A stretch of DNA of 64,000 bases from Dasypus novemcinctus (taxonomy: Eukaryota; Chordata; Mammalia; Cingulata; Dasypodidae): the NCBI RefSeq assembly GCF_030445035.2, contig NC_080682.1, forward strand, positions 28,502,770-28,566,769, read 5' to 3'. The number at the start of each line of letters is the position of its first letter. The stretch's first letter is position 1. Made by a program: the position numbers and the translations under genes. The notes below the pieces were generated by a model. The model ran no database searches. It was not told the origin of the DNA and saw only the letters and a list, made by a program, of their open reading frames with translations. Below, piece by piece: positions 23,236 to 35,508 of this stretch.

Positions 23236-23702
23236 GTCTACTTCGGTATTGAAGCAAGAAGGTTGCCTATCTCTGTTAGGATTCAGAGTTCCTCTTCCTC
23301 TTAAGGCTCAATGGCCCTAGCTTCCTCCATCTCAGTTTTATGCTGGAGGCCTCATTTCTTTGAGGGCCTTCTCAGCTAATCAGAGTTCTGGTGTCTTTAG
23401 CTACAAACTATCAGGTAAATGGTTTATCTCTTCCCAGGGCTCCAGGATCAAAACTGATAAAGTTCACTCTTCTTCTTCTATGTCTTCTATGTGTCTTCCT
23501 GAGTCTGTCTGCTTATATGGCCCACCAAGGGGGTCAGACTTAAATTGTATTATTATCCCCAGCTGACATGGTTGAATCAAAGTCATAATCTTACCATAAT
23601 TTTATCAAAGACTTCTCAGCTGAATCTGATACAATCAAAGCATAGACCAGTTTACAAGCATAATATCTTTTTGGAAATCATAAATAATCTAAAACTGTCA
23701 CA
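23236..23702 (-). mobile_element. LTR of the 26759-type family, 5' part
   Basis: On the minus strand it starts TGTGACAGTTTTAGATTATTT at 23702 and continues with the TTTCCAAAAAGATATTATGC and GTAAACTGGTCTATGC segments that match the first 80 bp of 10097 and 26759. The 3' end is not distinct; the left limit is approximate. Confidence 0.58.
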
Positions 23703-24424
23703 CTATACTTTGAAATTTGGAAAAATAGTACTTTCTCTTAATTCCATGTTCTTAATGGGATGCTCTGGGTGTCCTATCCAAGATTTATACGCTTGCAATA
23801 CTTTCTATCCAGGGCATCCCTAAATTATGGATTCAGGTCAAATCTGCTTCTGGTGCATCTACAGAATGAGGGGGCCCTGTGGTTGCTCTTTCAAGTCTTT
23901 AATTTTTATAAGTATTCCCAGACAGTCCTTTCTTCATGACTTTGCCTCTCTTATTCCCCTAACTTGCCAGAGCATTTCTATCATTATTTAGATGCAGGAT
24001 ATTATAGAACTTTCTGGAAATCTAGGTCAAAACATAATTTGAAATTGCTTGGCAATTAATATCCCATGGGTTTTATTTTGACCAGTTTGAGATCACAGTA
24101 GCAGATAGTATTTTTTCCTGTCTTACTTCTTTGGAAACTTGTGTTGTGCTGATGTACCTTTTTTAAAAAAATTGGTTGGTTTATCTCTTCTGAATGAAAG
24201 TGTAACAAGTGATCTGTGAGTGTGTCTATGGAATTTTGAGTCAAATCCCTTTTTGTCCCTCCTTTATTTAATGAGGATTCATATGTAGCATGAGTAGAAC
24301 AAATATTGTAGGTAATAATGTGGAATGAGAATATAATCTATAAACTTTGGTGCAATTATTTTATTGAAAACTAATAGCTAAGAGAACTACAGATTTCAGA
24401 TTGTTCATTTCCAAAAATATGCCA
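23703..24424. other. Unassigned AT-rich DNA
   Basis: No coding potential beyond chance frames and no repeat recognised with confidence. Confidence 0.4.
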
Positions 24425-24905
24425 GTATAGAAGAAATAGACTAAATAATGTCTGCCTACACATAGATATCCAAGTTCTAATTCCCAGAACCTGTGACTCT
24501 CTTGCCTTTAATGGAAAAATGGGCATTGCTGTTGGAATTAGTTAAGGATATTAAGATGGCTTGATTATCTGGTATTACCTGCATATCCCCAATGTAATTA
24601 TTAAAGAATTTATAAGGAAATTAGTAGACAGTCATGTCAGAGGCAGCGAAGGAGATGTGATGAAAGAGGTAGGTTGGAGTGATGTGTTGGTTGATATGAA
24701 GGGGTTAATAAGCCAAGGAATAAGGACATCCTGTAGAACAGAAAAGGCCAGGATTGCAAGGCTGCTGACACCTTGAGTGTTAGTGCAAAAAACCCGTTTT
24801 AGATTATGTCTTCCACATTCATGAGACAATATCTTTGTTTTGATATAAGCCACTAAATTTGTGGTAACTTTTTTCAGCAGCAATAAGTAACTAATTTATG
24901 AGACA
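24425..24905 (+). mobile_element. MLT1-type solo LTR (ERVL-MaLR)
   Basis: Characteristic MLT1 order: TAAATAATGTCTGCCTACAC, GATATCCAAGTTCTAATTCCC, AGAACCTGTGACTCT, an AGATGTGATGAAAGAGG block, GAGACAATATCTTTGTTTTG, ATAAGCCACTAAATTTGTGG and a CAGCAGCAATAAGTAACTAA end. Ancient and diverged; non-coding. An ancient retrovirus-like LTR with no internal region. Confidence 0.8.
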
Positions 24906-26089
24906 GAATAATTACTTTTAGAAAATTAATGTGTAAAAACCAAATTAAAATAATATTACAGTTTACTTTCTTGACTTTAATTAACTTAACAAAAGATGTA
25001 CTATTGCTACTATCGCAAGGTGAGTTTAGCTCTATAGCTTCAATTCTCTTCACTTAGTCAGAGGCAAGGAGAATCATTTTATTACTGAGAAATATACTTT
25101 TCTAACTGCACATGTACTGACTGGTGAAACCAAACATACCCCTAATATATTAAAATCAATTAATGAATCACAAAAGTAAAAAACATAAAACTTAAAAAGC
25201 TAATGTAATCAAATTATTGCCAATTTTGTGTCTAGAGACCATAAATAACCATCATATATACTGACTTTTCTTCTTTCAGATCTTCTGTTTATTCTTCACC
25301 ATAAGCAGAAATTCACTCATTGACCTGAGGCTCACATTTATAAGTTATGGTTTGTTTCTCACCTGATCAGAAATATCAAAAATATAATTAATTACTAGTT
25401 TCCAAATTCATCCTACCTGTTTTTTTTTCTCAGAATGTTGTGCCATACCTATCTCCATGTGTTTTGAAGCATTCTTGTGCTTAGTTTTTGTTTTCCCCTA
25501 ACGTTTATTCTGTGATATAAACTGACTTTAAAGAGCAAGGTAACAATGGGCCCATAAAATATTGTGAAATAGATATCAAAAGACTATAATAAAAAAGAAA
25601 AATAATAATAAAAACTTTAGTAACGGAACAAAAGATGGGAATGGCAGGGAAGATAATCTTGCTATTTCTTCCTTGTTTAGAAATTATACTTTATTAATTT
25701 GTATTTACTTAATTTCAAATTATTTATTCCACATGTTTGATTCAATTTTATAATTGATGTATTTTTATACCTTGAACAATTATTTGGGTATTTGGGGTTG
25801 GAATAAAATGCTTTAAGATATTTCCCATTAAAATTCAAGTAATGTAGTCATTTAGTAGCTCTTCATTCAAAAGTAGGATCTTCAGAAGTAGATTTAAATG
25901 TTAAATTAAAAAAGCTGTATTTGTAAATTTGCATTAGTTTGAAAAAGAGGCAAGATTTGTTTAGGAATCTCTTCAGTGACATCCTTTTCCTAGAAAATTA
26001 GATGACTCAGCATTGTTATCAATAAGGTATTAAAAAAAACAGGTTAATTTATTAATATCTAATGAAGAGCTGGCCCTTGATTGCAAACT
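24906..26089. other. Unassigned AT-rich intergenic DNA
   Basis: About 1.2 kb with no supported gene or repeat; open frames are short and low-complexity. Confidence 0.4.
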
Positions 26090-26758
26090 GGATATAACAA
26101 GCAAAGGAATGATGTTGCAATTATACTCACACCATATACAAAAACCAACTCAAAATGGATCAATGATTTAAACATAAAACCAGTATAAGAAACAGATAAC
26201 CTTTGGACCTGAGATTCGGTAGTGATTTCATAGATATGACAACAAAAGCAAGGGCAACAAAGAAAAAAAAATAGGTAAGATGGATTTCATCATAATTTTT
26301 TAAAATGTGTACTTTGAAAAACATCAAAAAATGAAATGAAAACTGACAAAATGAAAGAAAACAGTCACTAACTATATAGCTGATAAAAGTTTAATATCCA
26401 GAATATATCAAGAATTATTGCAATTCAACAACAAAAAGACAACCCAATTTTATAATGTACAACTGTTTGAATAGACATTACTTAAAGATATACAAATGGT
26501 CAATAAGCACAAGAAGAGATGTTGAGCATCACTGGTCATCATAGAAATACAAATAAAAACCACAGTGAGGTACTACATCACATCCACAAGTTTGGCTATT
26601 ATTAAAACATTGAAAATATCAAGGGCCTGAGATGTCAGAGAAAGCAGAAAATTTGGAACTCTTATGTATTACTAACAATTATAAATGGTTCAGGTACTGT
26701 GGAAAGCAGTGTGGCAATTCCTTAGACAGTTGAGCATAGAATTATCACATAACCCAGG

Positions 26759-27308
26759 TGTAGCAGTTTGATATAGTAATGAATTCCAAAAATAGATATT
26801 AGATTATGTTTGTAAACTGATCTGAACCTGGGCATGAATAAGTTATGATTAGGGCTTTCACTGGACCACTTCAGTAAGGTGTTAAGTCCCCACCCCTTGG
26901 TGGGTGGAGACTCACAGATAAAAGGCATGGTGAAGGACAGAGTTGAGGGTTTTTGATGTTGGAGTTTGATGCTGAAGACTTAAGCTGGAGTCCGTGGAAG
27001 TATACTCACAGAGGAAAAAGAAGCAAGCCCCAAGGAGGAGAGAATGCTGAGCCCAGGAAGAAGCAAACTCTAGGAGGAACCCTGAACCCAGAGAGAAGTA
27101 AGACCCTGAAAGGGAGGAACCCAGGAGCCTGAATCCTTGCAGACATTGGCAGCCAACTTGCTCCAACACATGAAAATAGACTTAGTGAGGAAAGTAACTT
27201 ATGCTTTATGGCCAGGGATCTGTAAGCTCCTACCCCAAATAAATACCCTTTATAAAAATTGACCAATTTCTGGTATTTTGCATGAGCACCCTTTGGCTGA
27301 CTAAGACA
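26759..27308 (+). mobile_element. Solo LTR with 5-bp target duplication
   Basis: 550 bp from TGTAGCAGTTTG to TGACTAAGACA, flanked by CCAGG at 26754-26758 and again at 27309-27313. TG...CA ends and a 5-bp duplication fit an ERVL/MaLR-class LTR. The polyadenylation region reads AAATAAATACCCTTTATAAA near 27237-27257. The neighbours are contiguous old L1 ORF2, so the insertion is younger than that L1. No internal retroviral region is present. Related copies: 10097, 23236, 38600, 39495 and 43050. Confidence 0.8.
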
Positions 27309-27514
27309 CCAGGAACCTCATTTCTTGGTATTTATCCAAAGAACTGAAAGCTAAGATTTAAATAAGTATATGTCTATCAGTGTTCATTGTAGCATTATTC
27401 ACAATAACCAAAAGGTGGAAGAAATACAGTTATCCATCAACAAATGAATGGTTAAACAAAATGTGTTAAAAAACATTCAATGGAATACTGTTCAGCCATA
27501 AAAAAAAATGAAAA

Positions 27515-27615
27515 TTTTTCTTTTTTTACATTTTTTAAATTGTCTTTTAAAAAGATACATAGATCACAAAAAATGCTGCATTAAAGAATATAAGAGGTAA
27601 GAATGAACTTTTAAT
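27515..27615 (-). mobile_element. Short L1 3'-end insertion
   Basis: Plus-strand T-rich run, then AAAAGATACATAGATCACA and a GCATTAAAGAATATAAGAGG block. This is the complement of an L1 3' terminus, severely 5' truncated, inserted in the older plus-strand L1. Confidence 0.5.
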
Positions 27616-27950
27616 ACATGTCTTTACATGTCATTATCCTAGAAGACATGTTGATTGAAATAAGGCAGATACAAAGAGATGAATATTATGTGGTCTCACT
27701 TGTATGAAATACCTACAACAGATAAATTCATAGAGACATGTAGTAGATTGCAATAAATAAGGGACTATCGCTCTCTTGTTACAGGGTTCCTGTTTGATGA
27801 CATGAAATATTTGGGGTAATGGATATTGGCGATTGTGGTAAAATATTGGAAGTGTAATTAATACCAATGAACTGTGCCCTTGAAAGTTGTTAAAATGGGA
27901 AATTCTGAGATGTGTGTAGGTTAATACAAAGAAAGTTTTAAACATTATAT

Positions 27951-28849
27951 ATATTAAATGTCAATAACATTTGCTTTGCTTTATCACATTTTCTAGTCTA
28001 TTTACTTTATAATAATATAGGGACATATCCGCATAGTTCATTTTTGTATAATCTAGTTTTAAAAATAATATCCAGAATAAGTAAAAATTCTAAACATATT
28101 TATCTACTAATTAACTGAGAAGGGATTATATGAGTGGATGAATAAACTACTTAAATATCAATCCCCAAAAGTAAAAAAAATTAACAAGTGTTTGCTCCAG
28201 TGCTTTAATCAAACTTTAATATTATTTTACTCTGATAAATGGTGATAACTTGCATCTCTGAAACATTCATTACTTTAAGGCTTGATATATCATTTACTGT
28301 CTCTTCTTGATTTTTCTGATATGTAATATGGGTTGGCACATTCCAGACTCCTAAATAATACAAAATAAAATAATGAAGTAAAAGAAAAATTGTGGAAAAC
28401 AAAGAAGATATTATTGTCAATATCAGGAGAAAATATTTTTATAGAATTAGAGGAAAAAATAAAGGCTTAGAAAAATAGACATGCCCAAGTGAGGTGTTAG
28501 AGAAAGCAAGCAGAATTTAGGTTGAATTTTATATTGGAAATAAAATGTGAAAAAAAAAAAAAACATGTTAGTACTCTCAAAACACCTATTTTAAATAACC
28601 ACAAATTTTGAGTAAATGTAACACTATAAAATGCTTTTAAATTTTTAAATTAATTAAAAAATATATGAATAACTGTTTGGGATACTGCCAAACCATTTTT
28701 TTCCTTATTTTAAAAATGCCATTGGAGAACGGTTTGACGTGAAAATTAACTGAAGGGTGTTTGAGACAAAAATGTTTATGTAATAGTTGTAAGAGCAGAT
28801 TTGAAAAAAATAAAATAAAATCACTGAAGAATATGATTAAATTGATGTA
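27951..28849. other. Unassigned AT-rich DNA
   Basis: Very AT-rich with A runs (for example near 28545-28562). No gene or recognised repeat. It ends at the target-site duplication of the long L1. Confidence 0.4.
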
Positions 28850-28866
28850 TTATTATTGTTTTTTTT
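28850..28866. repeat. Left target-site duplication of the 9.7 kb L1
   Basis: TTATTATTG plus T run here matches TTATTATTG plus T run at 38582-38598, bracketing the element. The homopolymer makes the exact end ambiguous by a few bases. Confidence 0.65.
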
Positions 28867-31617
28867 ATTTTATTTACTTTGTAATAATATTACATTAAAA
28901 ATATATATATATGAGGTCCCATTGACCCCTACCTCCCCCACCCCACCTCTCCCCCCCTCAGCAACACTCCCTCCCATCATCATGACACAGCCATTGCATT
29001 TGGCAAGTATATCTCTGGGCACCCCCGCACCCCATGGTCAATGGTTCACACCATGGCCCACACTCTCCCCCATTCCATCCAGTGGGCCCTGTGAGGATTT
29101 ACAATGTCTGGTGATTGCCCCTGAAGCACCATCCAGGGCAGCTCCATGTCCCAAAGACGCCTCCACCTCTCATCTCTTCCTGCCTTTCCCCATACCCATC
29201 AGCCATCATGTCCACTTTTCTCAATCCAATGCCACCTTTTCTATGTGGACATTGGATTGGTTGTGTCCATTGCACCTCTATGTCAAGAGGAGGCTCAGAT
29301 TCCACCTGGATGCTGGATACAATCCTCCCACTTTCAGTTGTAATCACTCTAGGCTCCATGGTGTGGTGGTTGTCCTTCTTCAACTCCATCTTAGCTCAGT
29401 GTGGTGAGCCCAATAAGTCAGATTGTAGGTGCTGGAGTCTGTTGAGGCTCAGGACCTGGCTATCACATTGTCAGTCCAGAGATTCAAATCCCCTAAATAT
29501 ATCTTAAACCCCGACACTAACTGCACCTCCAGGACATTAGCATGAAAGTCTTATGAAGAGAGATCCCATCTGAGTCCAGATTCGTCACACATAAACACCA
29601 GTTCCAAAGAGGGGCCATCTGACCTGGTAGTTAACCCCATCGGCCATGACCATAACTCCCATGGGTCTCTTTAGCCCTCGAAGGAACCGATATCTGGGGG
29701 TTGTATCTGCTTTATCTGTCGCTCTGACTCTGCTCAGTTGTGCATAAGGGCAATCCTTCTGACAGCCTCCAGACTCTTTTTTAGAGACTCGTAGCCATAT
29801 AAACTCATTTCTCCTTTCCATTTCCCCCTTACATTAGGTCAAACAGCATTTTAAAGTCATGTTATTTTATGTAGACAGGGATATTCCGCTGATCCGCGTT
29901 GAACCTTCCGTATGAGGTCATTTTCCAGTTGCATCATCAGTTGGTAGTTGATAGTGGTCCCTCGGTGCCAGGGAGACTCATCCCCGGGTGTCATGTCCCA
30001 CGCTGGGGGGAAGGCATTGCATTTACATGCTGAGTTTGGCTTCAAGACTGGCCACATTTGAGTAACATGAAGGCTGACAGGAGGAAATTCCCAGGCACAA
30101 TGCTGCTCTAGGCCTTGTTCTTTATTTTAGGCTTATCAGCTCCCAAGCATAGTCATTAGCGTTATGGGCTCACTGTTGAACCCTCACTCCCTCCCGGTCC
30201 CCGCCGCTGCACCAGGGAGACTGTCGCTGCTCCCCTAGGGACCACGACAGAGCACCACTGGCCAGGAACCCAGTACCCCCCCTGCTGTGGTTTTTAATTG
30301 TTGCCACTATGAGTATATCCAAACATTGCCATGCACCCTGGACATATGTTCTGTACAGCTCCCTGTCAGCCATATATACCCTGTCAATAGTATCTCATAC
30401 CAGTATTCCTCCATTGCCTTTGTTGAACCACTCTGTGGTCCAGAACTCCCTGAAATTTGAAGCCCAATATAATGTCAGGGTCCCTTACTAGGAAATGGCA
30501 TATAGCTATGGGTTTAAAGGTTATATAAAGAATACGTGTTGACTTGGAAAAAATTCTACATCCTATCTTTCCACCCCCCTAATTATTGAGCTTCTCTTCA
30601 CAGGAGCCCTAGACCACATCAATGTATATATATAGTATACAGCACTCCCATACATCCACCACAAAACCTTTCCCTTCCACAGTGATACTCTTACACCCTA
30701 TTCACATCATATTTACTTAACGTAATGTACAGAGTCTGAGACAATAGCTTTCAAACAAGGTGACATTTGTGCTTACATTGTGGTGCATACTTTAGGATAC
30801 ACAGTTTTTTACATTCTTAGTTATCCTATGTTTTACATTATGGTTTACATTATCAGTCTGTCATCTCCTATATGTTATGCTGTAATATTACATGTTTTAT
30901 ATCCATCCTTGTGTACTCTCACGAAACTCCTCTCTTACCCCCCATTTACCTTGGTTACACACATTTAACGTCCATTTTCCCTTCCACCTTGGTGCTCACG
31001 GTGACAGCCAACCTCCATTTTCCGAGGAGCCACTTCCAGATATAGATGGAATAGTGTTCAGGGTCTAACTTGCTCAACTGCCCCAATGCCCTGGGAGCCA
31101 CCCTTTCTCTCGAGGGATACATTTCCCTCTATTTGATGGCATTAGTCCTCCCCAGGATGTGTGTCCACCCCCACTCTCACTACTTGGGTTTCTACCCCAT
31201 GGTGTCACCCACTCTGGCAGAATGAGCATTTAGACACTCCCCAGGAGCCCGTGCTGCATCAGACCCTGCCCTCCGAGCATTCTAAACAGGTAACCCTCTT
31301 TATTATATTTTGATATGATTTTCTCGGCATTTTACTCTCCACCAACACCTGACCCTCTCCTGTGTTCGTATGCTACCCCTCCCTCCCCCCACTTTTGGGC
31401 AATGTTACCCATCCGCCCATCCCCAGCCTCCCTCAAACCCGCAAAGCCCCAACCAAAGGCAACCCCTGCCCCCCTTTTATCTCTTCTGTGTTCATACTTA
31501 CCACCATCTCGTCTTAAGTTCCACCCCTGTAGACATCGGCTCACATCCTTCCTCCACCCTCCGATTTCCTGTAAGCCTATCGTTCAGTCTCTTGCTATCT
31601 AGGGCAGCTTGGTTATT
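28867..31617 (-). other. Long L1 3'UTR (about 2.75 kb)
   Basis: Non-coding 3' tail. Its ORF2-proximal third matches 63060-64000 of the plus-strand L1, including the block around 30720-30790 against 63900-63965. Its distal end (28867-29235) matches the truncated insertion at 52421-52792. It is therefore a real L1 3'UTR and not an unrelated insertion. It contains a C-rich tract near 28935-28965 (G-rich in sense), as in other mammalian L1 3'UTRs. Confidence 0.75.
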
Positions 31618-34600
31618 TCAAATCATTGAGGTCATGTAGTATTTGTCCTTTAATGTCTGGGTTGCTTCACTCAACATAAGGTTCTCAAGATTCATCCATG
31701 TTATCACATGTGTTTGTAGTGTGTTTGTTCTTACAGCCGAGTAGTATTCCATTGTGTGTATATACCACATTTTATTGATCCACTCATCTGTTGATGGGCA
31801 TTTGGGTTGATTCCAATTTTTGGCGATAGTGAACAATGCTGCTATGAACATTGGTGTACATATATCGGTTTGCATCCTTGTTTTCAGTTCTGCTGGGTAT
31901 ATACCCAGCAGTGGTATTGCTGGGTCATATGGCAAATCTATGGCTAGTTTTTTGAGAAACCGCCATACTGTCCTCCAGAATGGTTGGATCCTTCTGCATT
32001 CCCACCAGCAGTGGATGAGTGTTCCCCTTTCTTCACATCCTCTCCAGCACTTGTATTCTTCTGTTTTTTTCATAGCTGCCAATCTTATGGGTGTAAGATG
32101 GTATCTCATTGTGGTTTTGATTTGCATTTCCCTGATAGCTAGAGATTTGGAACATTTTTTCATGTGCTTTTTTGCCATTTGTATTTCTTCTTTGGAGAAG
32201 TGTCTGTTTAAGTCTTTTTCCCATTTTTTAAATGGGTTGTTTATCTTTTTATTTTCAAGATATAGGAGTTCTTTATATATGCAAGTTATAAGTTTCTTAT
32301 CAGATATATGGTTGCCAAATATTTTCTCCCACTGTGTGGGCTCCGTTTTTACTTTCTTGACAAATTCCTTTGAGGTGCAGAAGGCTTTAATTTTGAGGAA
32401 GTCCCATTTATCTATCAGTTCTTTTGCTGCTCGTGCTTTTGGTGAGATATTCATAAATCCATTTCCTATTACAAGGTCCTGTAGATGTTTCCCTACACTG
32501 CTTTCTAAGGTTTTTATGGTCTTGACTCTTATATTTAGGTCTTTGATCCATCTTGAGTTGATCTTTGTATAAGGTGTGAGATGGTAATCCTCTTTCATTC
32601 TTCTACACATGGCTATCCAGTTCTCCAGACACCATTTATTGAATAGGCCACTCTCTCCCAGTTGAGAGGGTTTGGTGGCATTATGGAATATTATGTGGCT
32701 ATATATGTGAGGTTCTATATCAGAGCTTTCAATTCGATTCCATTGGTCTATGTGTCTCTCCTTATGCCAACACCATGCTGTTTTCACCACCGTAGCTTTG
32801 TAGTATGTTTTGAAGTCAGGTAGTGTGATTCCTCCAATTTCGTTTTTCTTTTTCAGTATGTCTTTGGCTATTCGGGGTCTCTTTCCTTTCCAAATAAATT
32901 TCATAGTTAGTTTTTCTAGTTCCTTAAAGAAGGCTGTGTTGATTTTTATTGGGATTGCATTGAATGTGTATATCAGTTTTGGTAGGATAGACATCTTAAT
33001 AATGTTCAGTCTTCCTATCCATGAACAAGGAATAGTCTTCCATTTATTTAGGTCTTTGATTTCCTTGAACAATCTTGTATAGTTCTCAGTGTATAAGTTC
33101 TTTACTTCTTTAGTTAAATTTATTCCTAAGTATTTGATTTTTTTATTTACTATTGTGAATGGTATTTGTTTCTTGATTTCCTCCTGATCTTGCTCATTAT
33201 TGGTGTACAGAAATGCTACTGATTTTTGCACATTGATCTTATAACCTGCAACTTTACTAAACTCATTTATGAGTTCTAGAATCTTTGTTGTAGATCTCTC
33301 AGGGTTTTCTATGTATAGGATCATGTCATCTGCAAATAATGACATTTTGACTTCTTCCTTTCCAATTTGAATGCCTTTTATTTCTGGGTCTTGCCTCAGT
33401 GCTCAAGCAAGTACTTCTAAGACAATGTTAAACAGGAGTGGAGACAGTGGGCATCCTTGTCTTGTTCCTGAGTTTAGAGGGAAGGAATCTAGAATTTCTC
33501 CATTGTACACAATATTGGCTTTAGGTTTTTCATATATACTCTTTATCATGTTCAAAAAATTTCCTTGTATTCCAATCTTTTGGAGTGTTTTTATCAAGAA
33601 AGGGTGCTGTATTTTGTCAAATGCTTTTTCTGCATCAATAGATATAATCATGTGATTTTTTTCCTTCAATCTGTTTATATGGTGTATTACGTTGATTGAT
33701 TTTCTTATGTTGAACCATCCTTGCATACCTGGGATGAATCCCACTTGGTCGTGGTTTATAATTAGTTTAATGTGTTGTTGAATACGATTAGCAAGTATTT
33801 TGTTAAGTATTTTTGCGTCTAGGTTCATTAGAGAAATTGGTCTGTAATTTTCGTTTCTTGTGATGTCTTTGTTTGGCTTTGGTACTAGGGTAATGTTGGC
33901 ATCATAGAAGGAGTTGGGTAATGTTCTTTCTGTTTCAATTTTTTGGAATAGTTTCAGCAGGATTGGTGTCAGTTCTTTCCGGAATGTTTTGTAGAATTCA
34001 CCTGTGAAGCCATCTGGCCCTGGGCTCTTCTTAGCTGGGAGATTTTTAATAACTGATTCTGTCTCTCTGCTTGTGATTGGTTTTTAAGTTCATCAATTTC
34101 TTCTTTTGTCAATATGGGCTGCTTATGTGTTTCTAGGAATTTGTCCATTTCCTCTAGATTGTCATTTTTGTTGGAATATAGTTTTTCAAAATATCCTCTT
34201 ATGATAGTCTTTATTTCTGTGGGGTCAGTAGTGATATAGCCTTTCTCATTTCTTATTTTGTGTATTTGCATCTTCTCTCTTTTTTTCTTTGTTAGTGTCG
34301 ATAAAGGTTTGTCAATTTTGTTAATCTTCTCAAAAAACCAGCTCTTGGTCTTGTTTATCTGTTCAAGTGCTTTTTTATTTTCTATTTCATTTAGTTCTGC
34401 TCTTATCTTTGTTATTTCCTTCCTTCTTCTTCCTGTTGGGTTACTTTGTTGTTGTTTTTCTAATTCCTTCAAATGTGCAGTTAGTTCTTCAATTTTTGCT
34501 CTTTCTTCTTTTTTGATATATGAATTTATGGCTATAAACTTCCCTCTCAGTACTGCTTTTGCTGCATCCCATAAATTTTGGTATATTATATTATCATTAT

Positions 34601-35432
34601 CATTTGTTTCAAGGTAGTCATTGATTTCTTTTGAGATTTCCTCTTTGACCCACTGTTTTTCTAAGAGTGTGCTGTTTAATTTCCAAATTGTGGTGTGAAA
34701 TCTGGGCTTCTGTCCCTTGCAAATCTCCAGCTTGACTCCACTGTGGTCAGATATAATGTTTTGTATGATTTCAATCTTTCTGAATTCGTTCAGCCTTTCT
34801 TTGTGGCCTAGCATATGATCTATCTTGGAGAATGATCCATGTGCGCTTGAGAAAAATGTATATCCTGCTGTGTTTGGGTGTAGCGATCTATATATGTCTA
34901 TTAGATCCAGCTCCTCTAATATACTGTTCAGATGTTTTGTTTCTTTGGTGATTCTCTTTTGAGATGTTCTGTCCAGAGTTGATAGTGGTGTATTAAAATC
35001 CCCCACTATAATTGTAGATGTATCTATTGTTTCACTTAGTTTTTCCAGCGTTTGCCTGACATATTTAGAGGCACCCTTGTTAGGGGCCTAAATATTTATG
35101 ATTGTTCGATCTTCTTGACAGATTTTCCCTTTCACTAAAATGTAGTATCCTTCTTTGTCTCTCACAATTGTTTCACATTTAAAGTCTATTTTGTCTGATA
35201 TTAACATAGCTACTCCTGCCTTTTTTTGGTTATTGTTAGCTTGTATGATTGTTTTCCAGCCATTCACTTTCAATCCCCATGCGTCTCTGGGTCTAAGATG
35301 TGTCTCTTGTAGACAGCATACAGATGGGTCATATTTCCTTATCCAATGTCCCAGTCTGAATCTTTTGATAGGTGAGTTTAATCCGTTGACATTCAGTATT
35401 ATTACTATCAAGGAATTATTTGTGTTAGCCAT
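31618..35432 (-). pseudogene. L1 ORF2 (endonuclease-reverse transcriptase), three lesions
   Basis: Would encode about 1270 aa, like human ORF2p. The start ATG at 35432 opens with M-A-N-T-N-N-S. Endonuclease: N-V-N-G-L-N-S-P, C-C-L-Q-E-T-H with catalytic Glu, G-D-F-N-T-P and S-D-H-S-G. Reverse transcriptase: [15 protein letters not shown] and the catalytic F-A-D-D near 33330. Cys-rich C-terminal motif C-W-R-G-C...H-C-W-W-E-C. Lesions: a TAG at 35088-35090 in the endonuclease domain, a 1-base deletion at about 34081-34087, and a TGA at 33403-33405 just before F-A-D-D. After the last lesion 575 codons are uninterrupted to the natural stop. Confidence 0.92.
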
Positions 35433-35508
35433 ATTTTGATTGGATTTGTGTTTGTCATATTTTGTTTGTATATATATATTTTTGTCTTTTTTGTTGTTGT
35501 TGTTGGTC

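Larger units (their letters stand above)
26090..27950 (+). mobile_element. Old L1 ORF2 3' region, split by an LTR
   Basis: Plus-strand L1 ORF2 C-terminal coding and 3' sequence. Before the LTR: TACAAAAACCAACTCAAAAT, CATCACTGGTCATCATAGAAA, a GTGAGGTACTACATCACATC stretch. After it: TTCTTGGTATTTATCCAAAG and GTAGCATTATTCACAATAACC. A solo LTR interrupts at 26759-27308 and a short L1 3'-end piece at about 27515-27615. Stops throughout. Confidence 0.75.

Noticed and set aside
24425-24905. Possible full endogenous retrovirus beside the MLT1-type LTR
   Set aside because: No internal gag, pol or env-like frame and no second LTR in the same orientation at a suitable distance; it is a solo LTR.
28856-29507. 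Plus-strand frames of 183 and 130 codons
   Set aside because: Antisense to the L1 3'UTR; the same stretch recurs as a non-coding insertion at 52421-52792.
31820-32572. 250-codon plus-strand frame
   Set aside because: Antisense shadow of L1 ORF2; similar shadows occur opposite the ORF2 of other L1s here.
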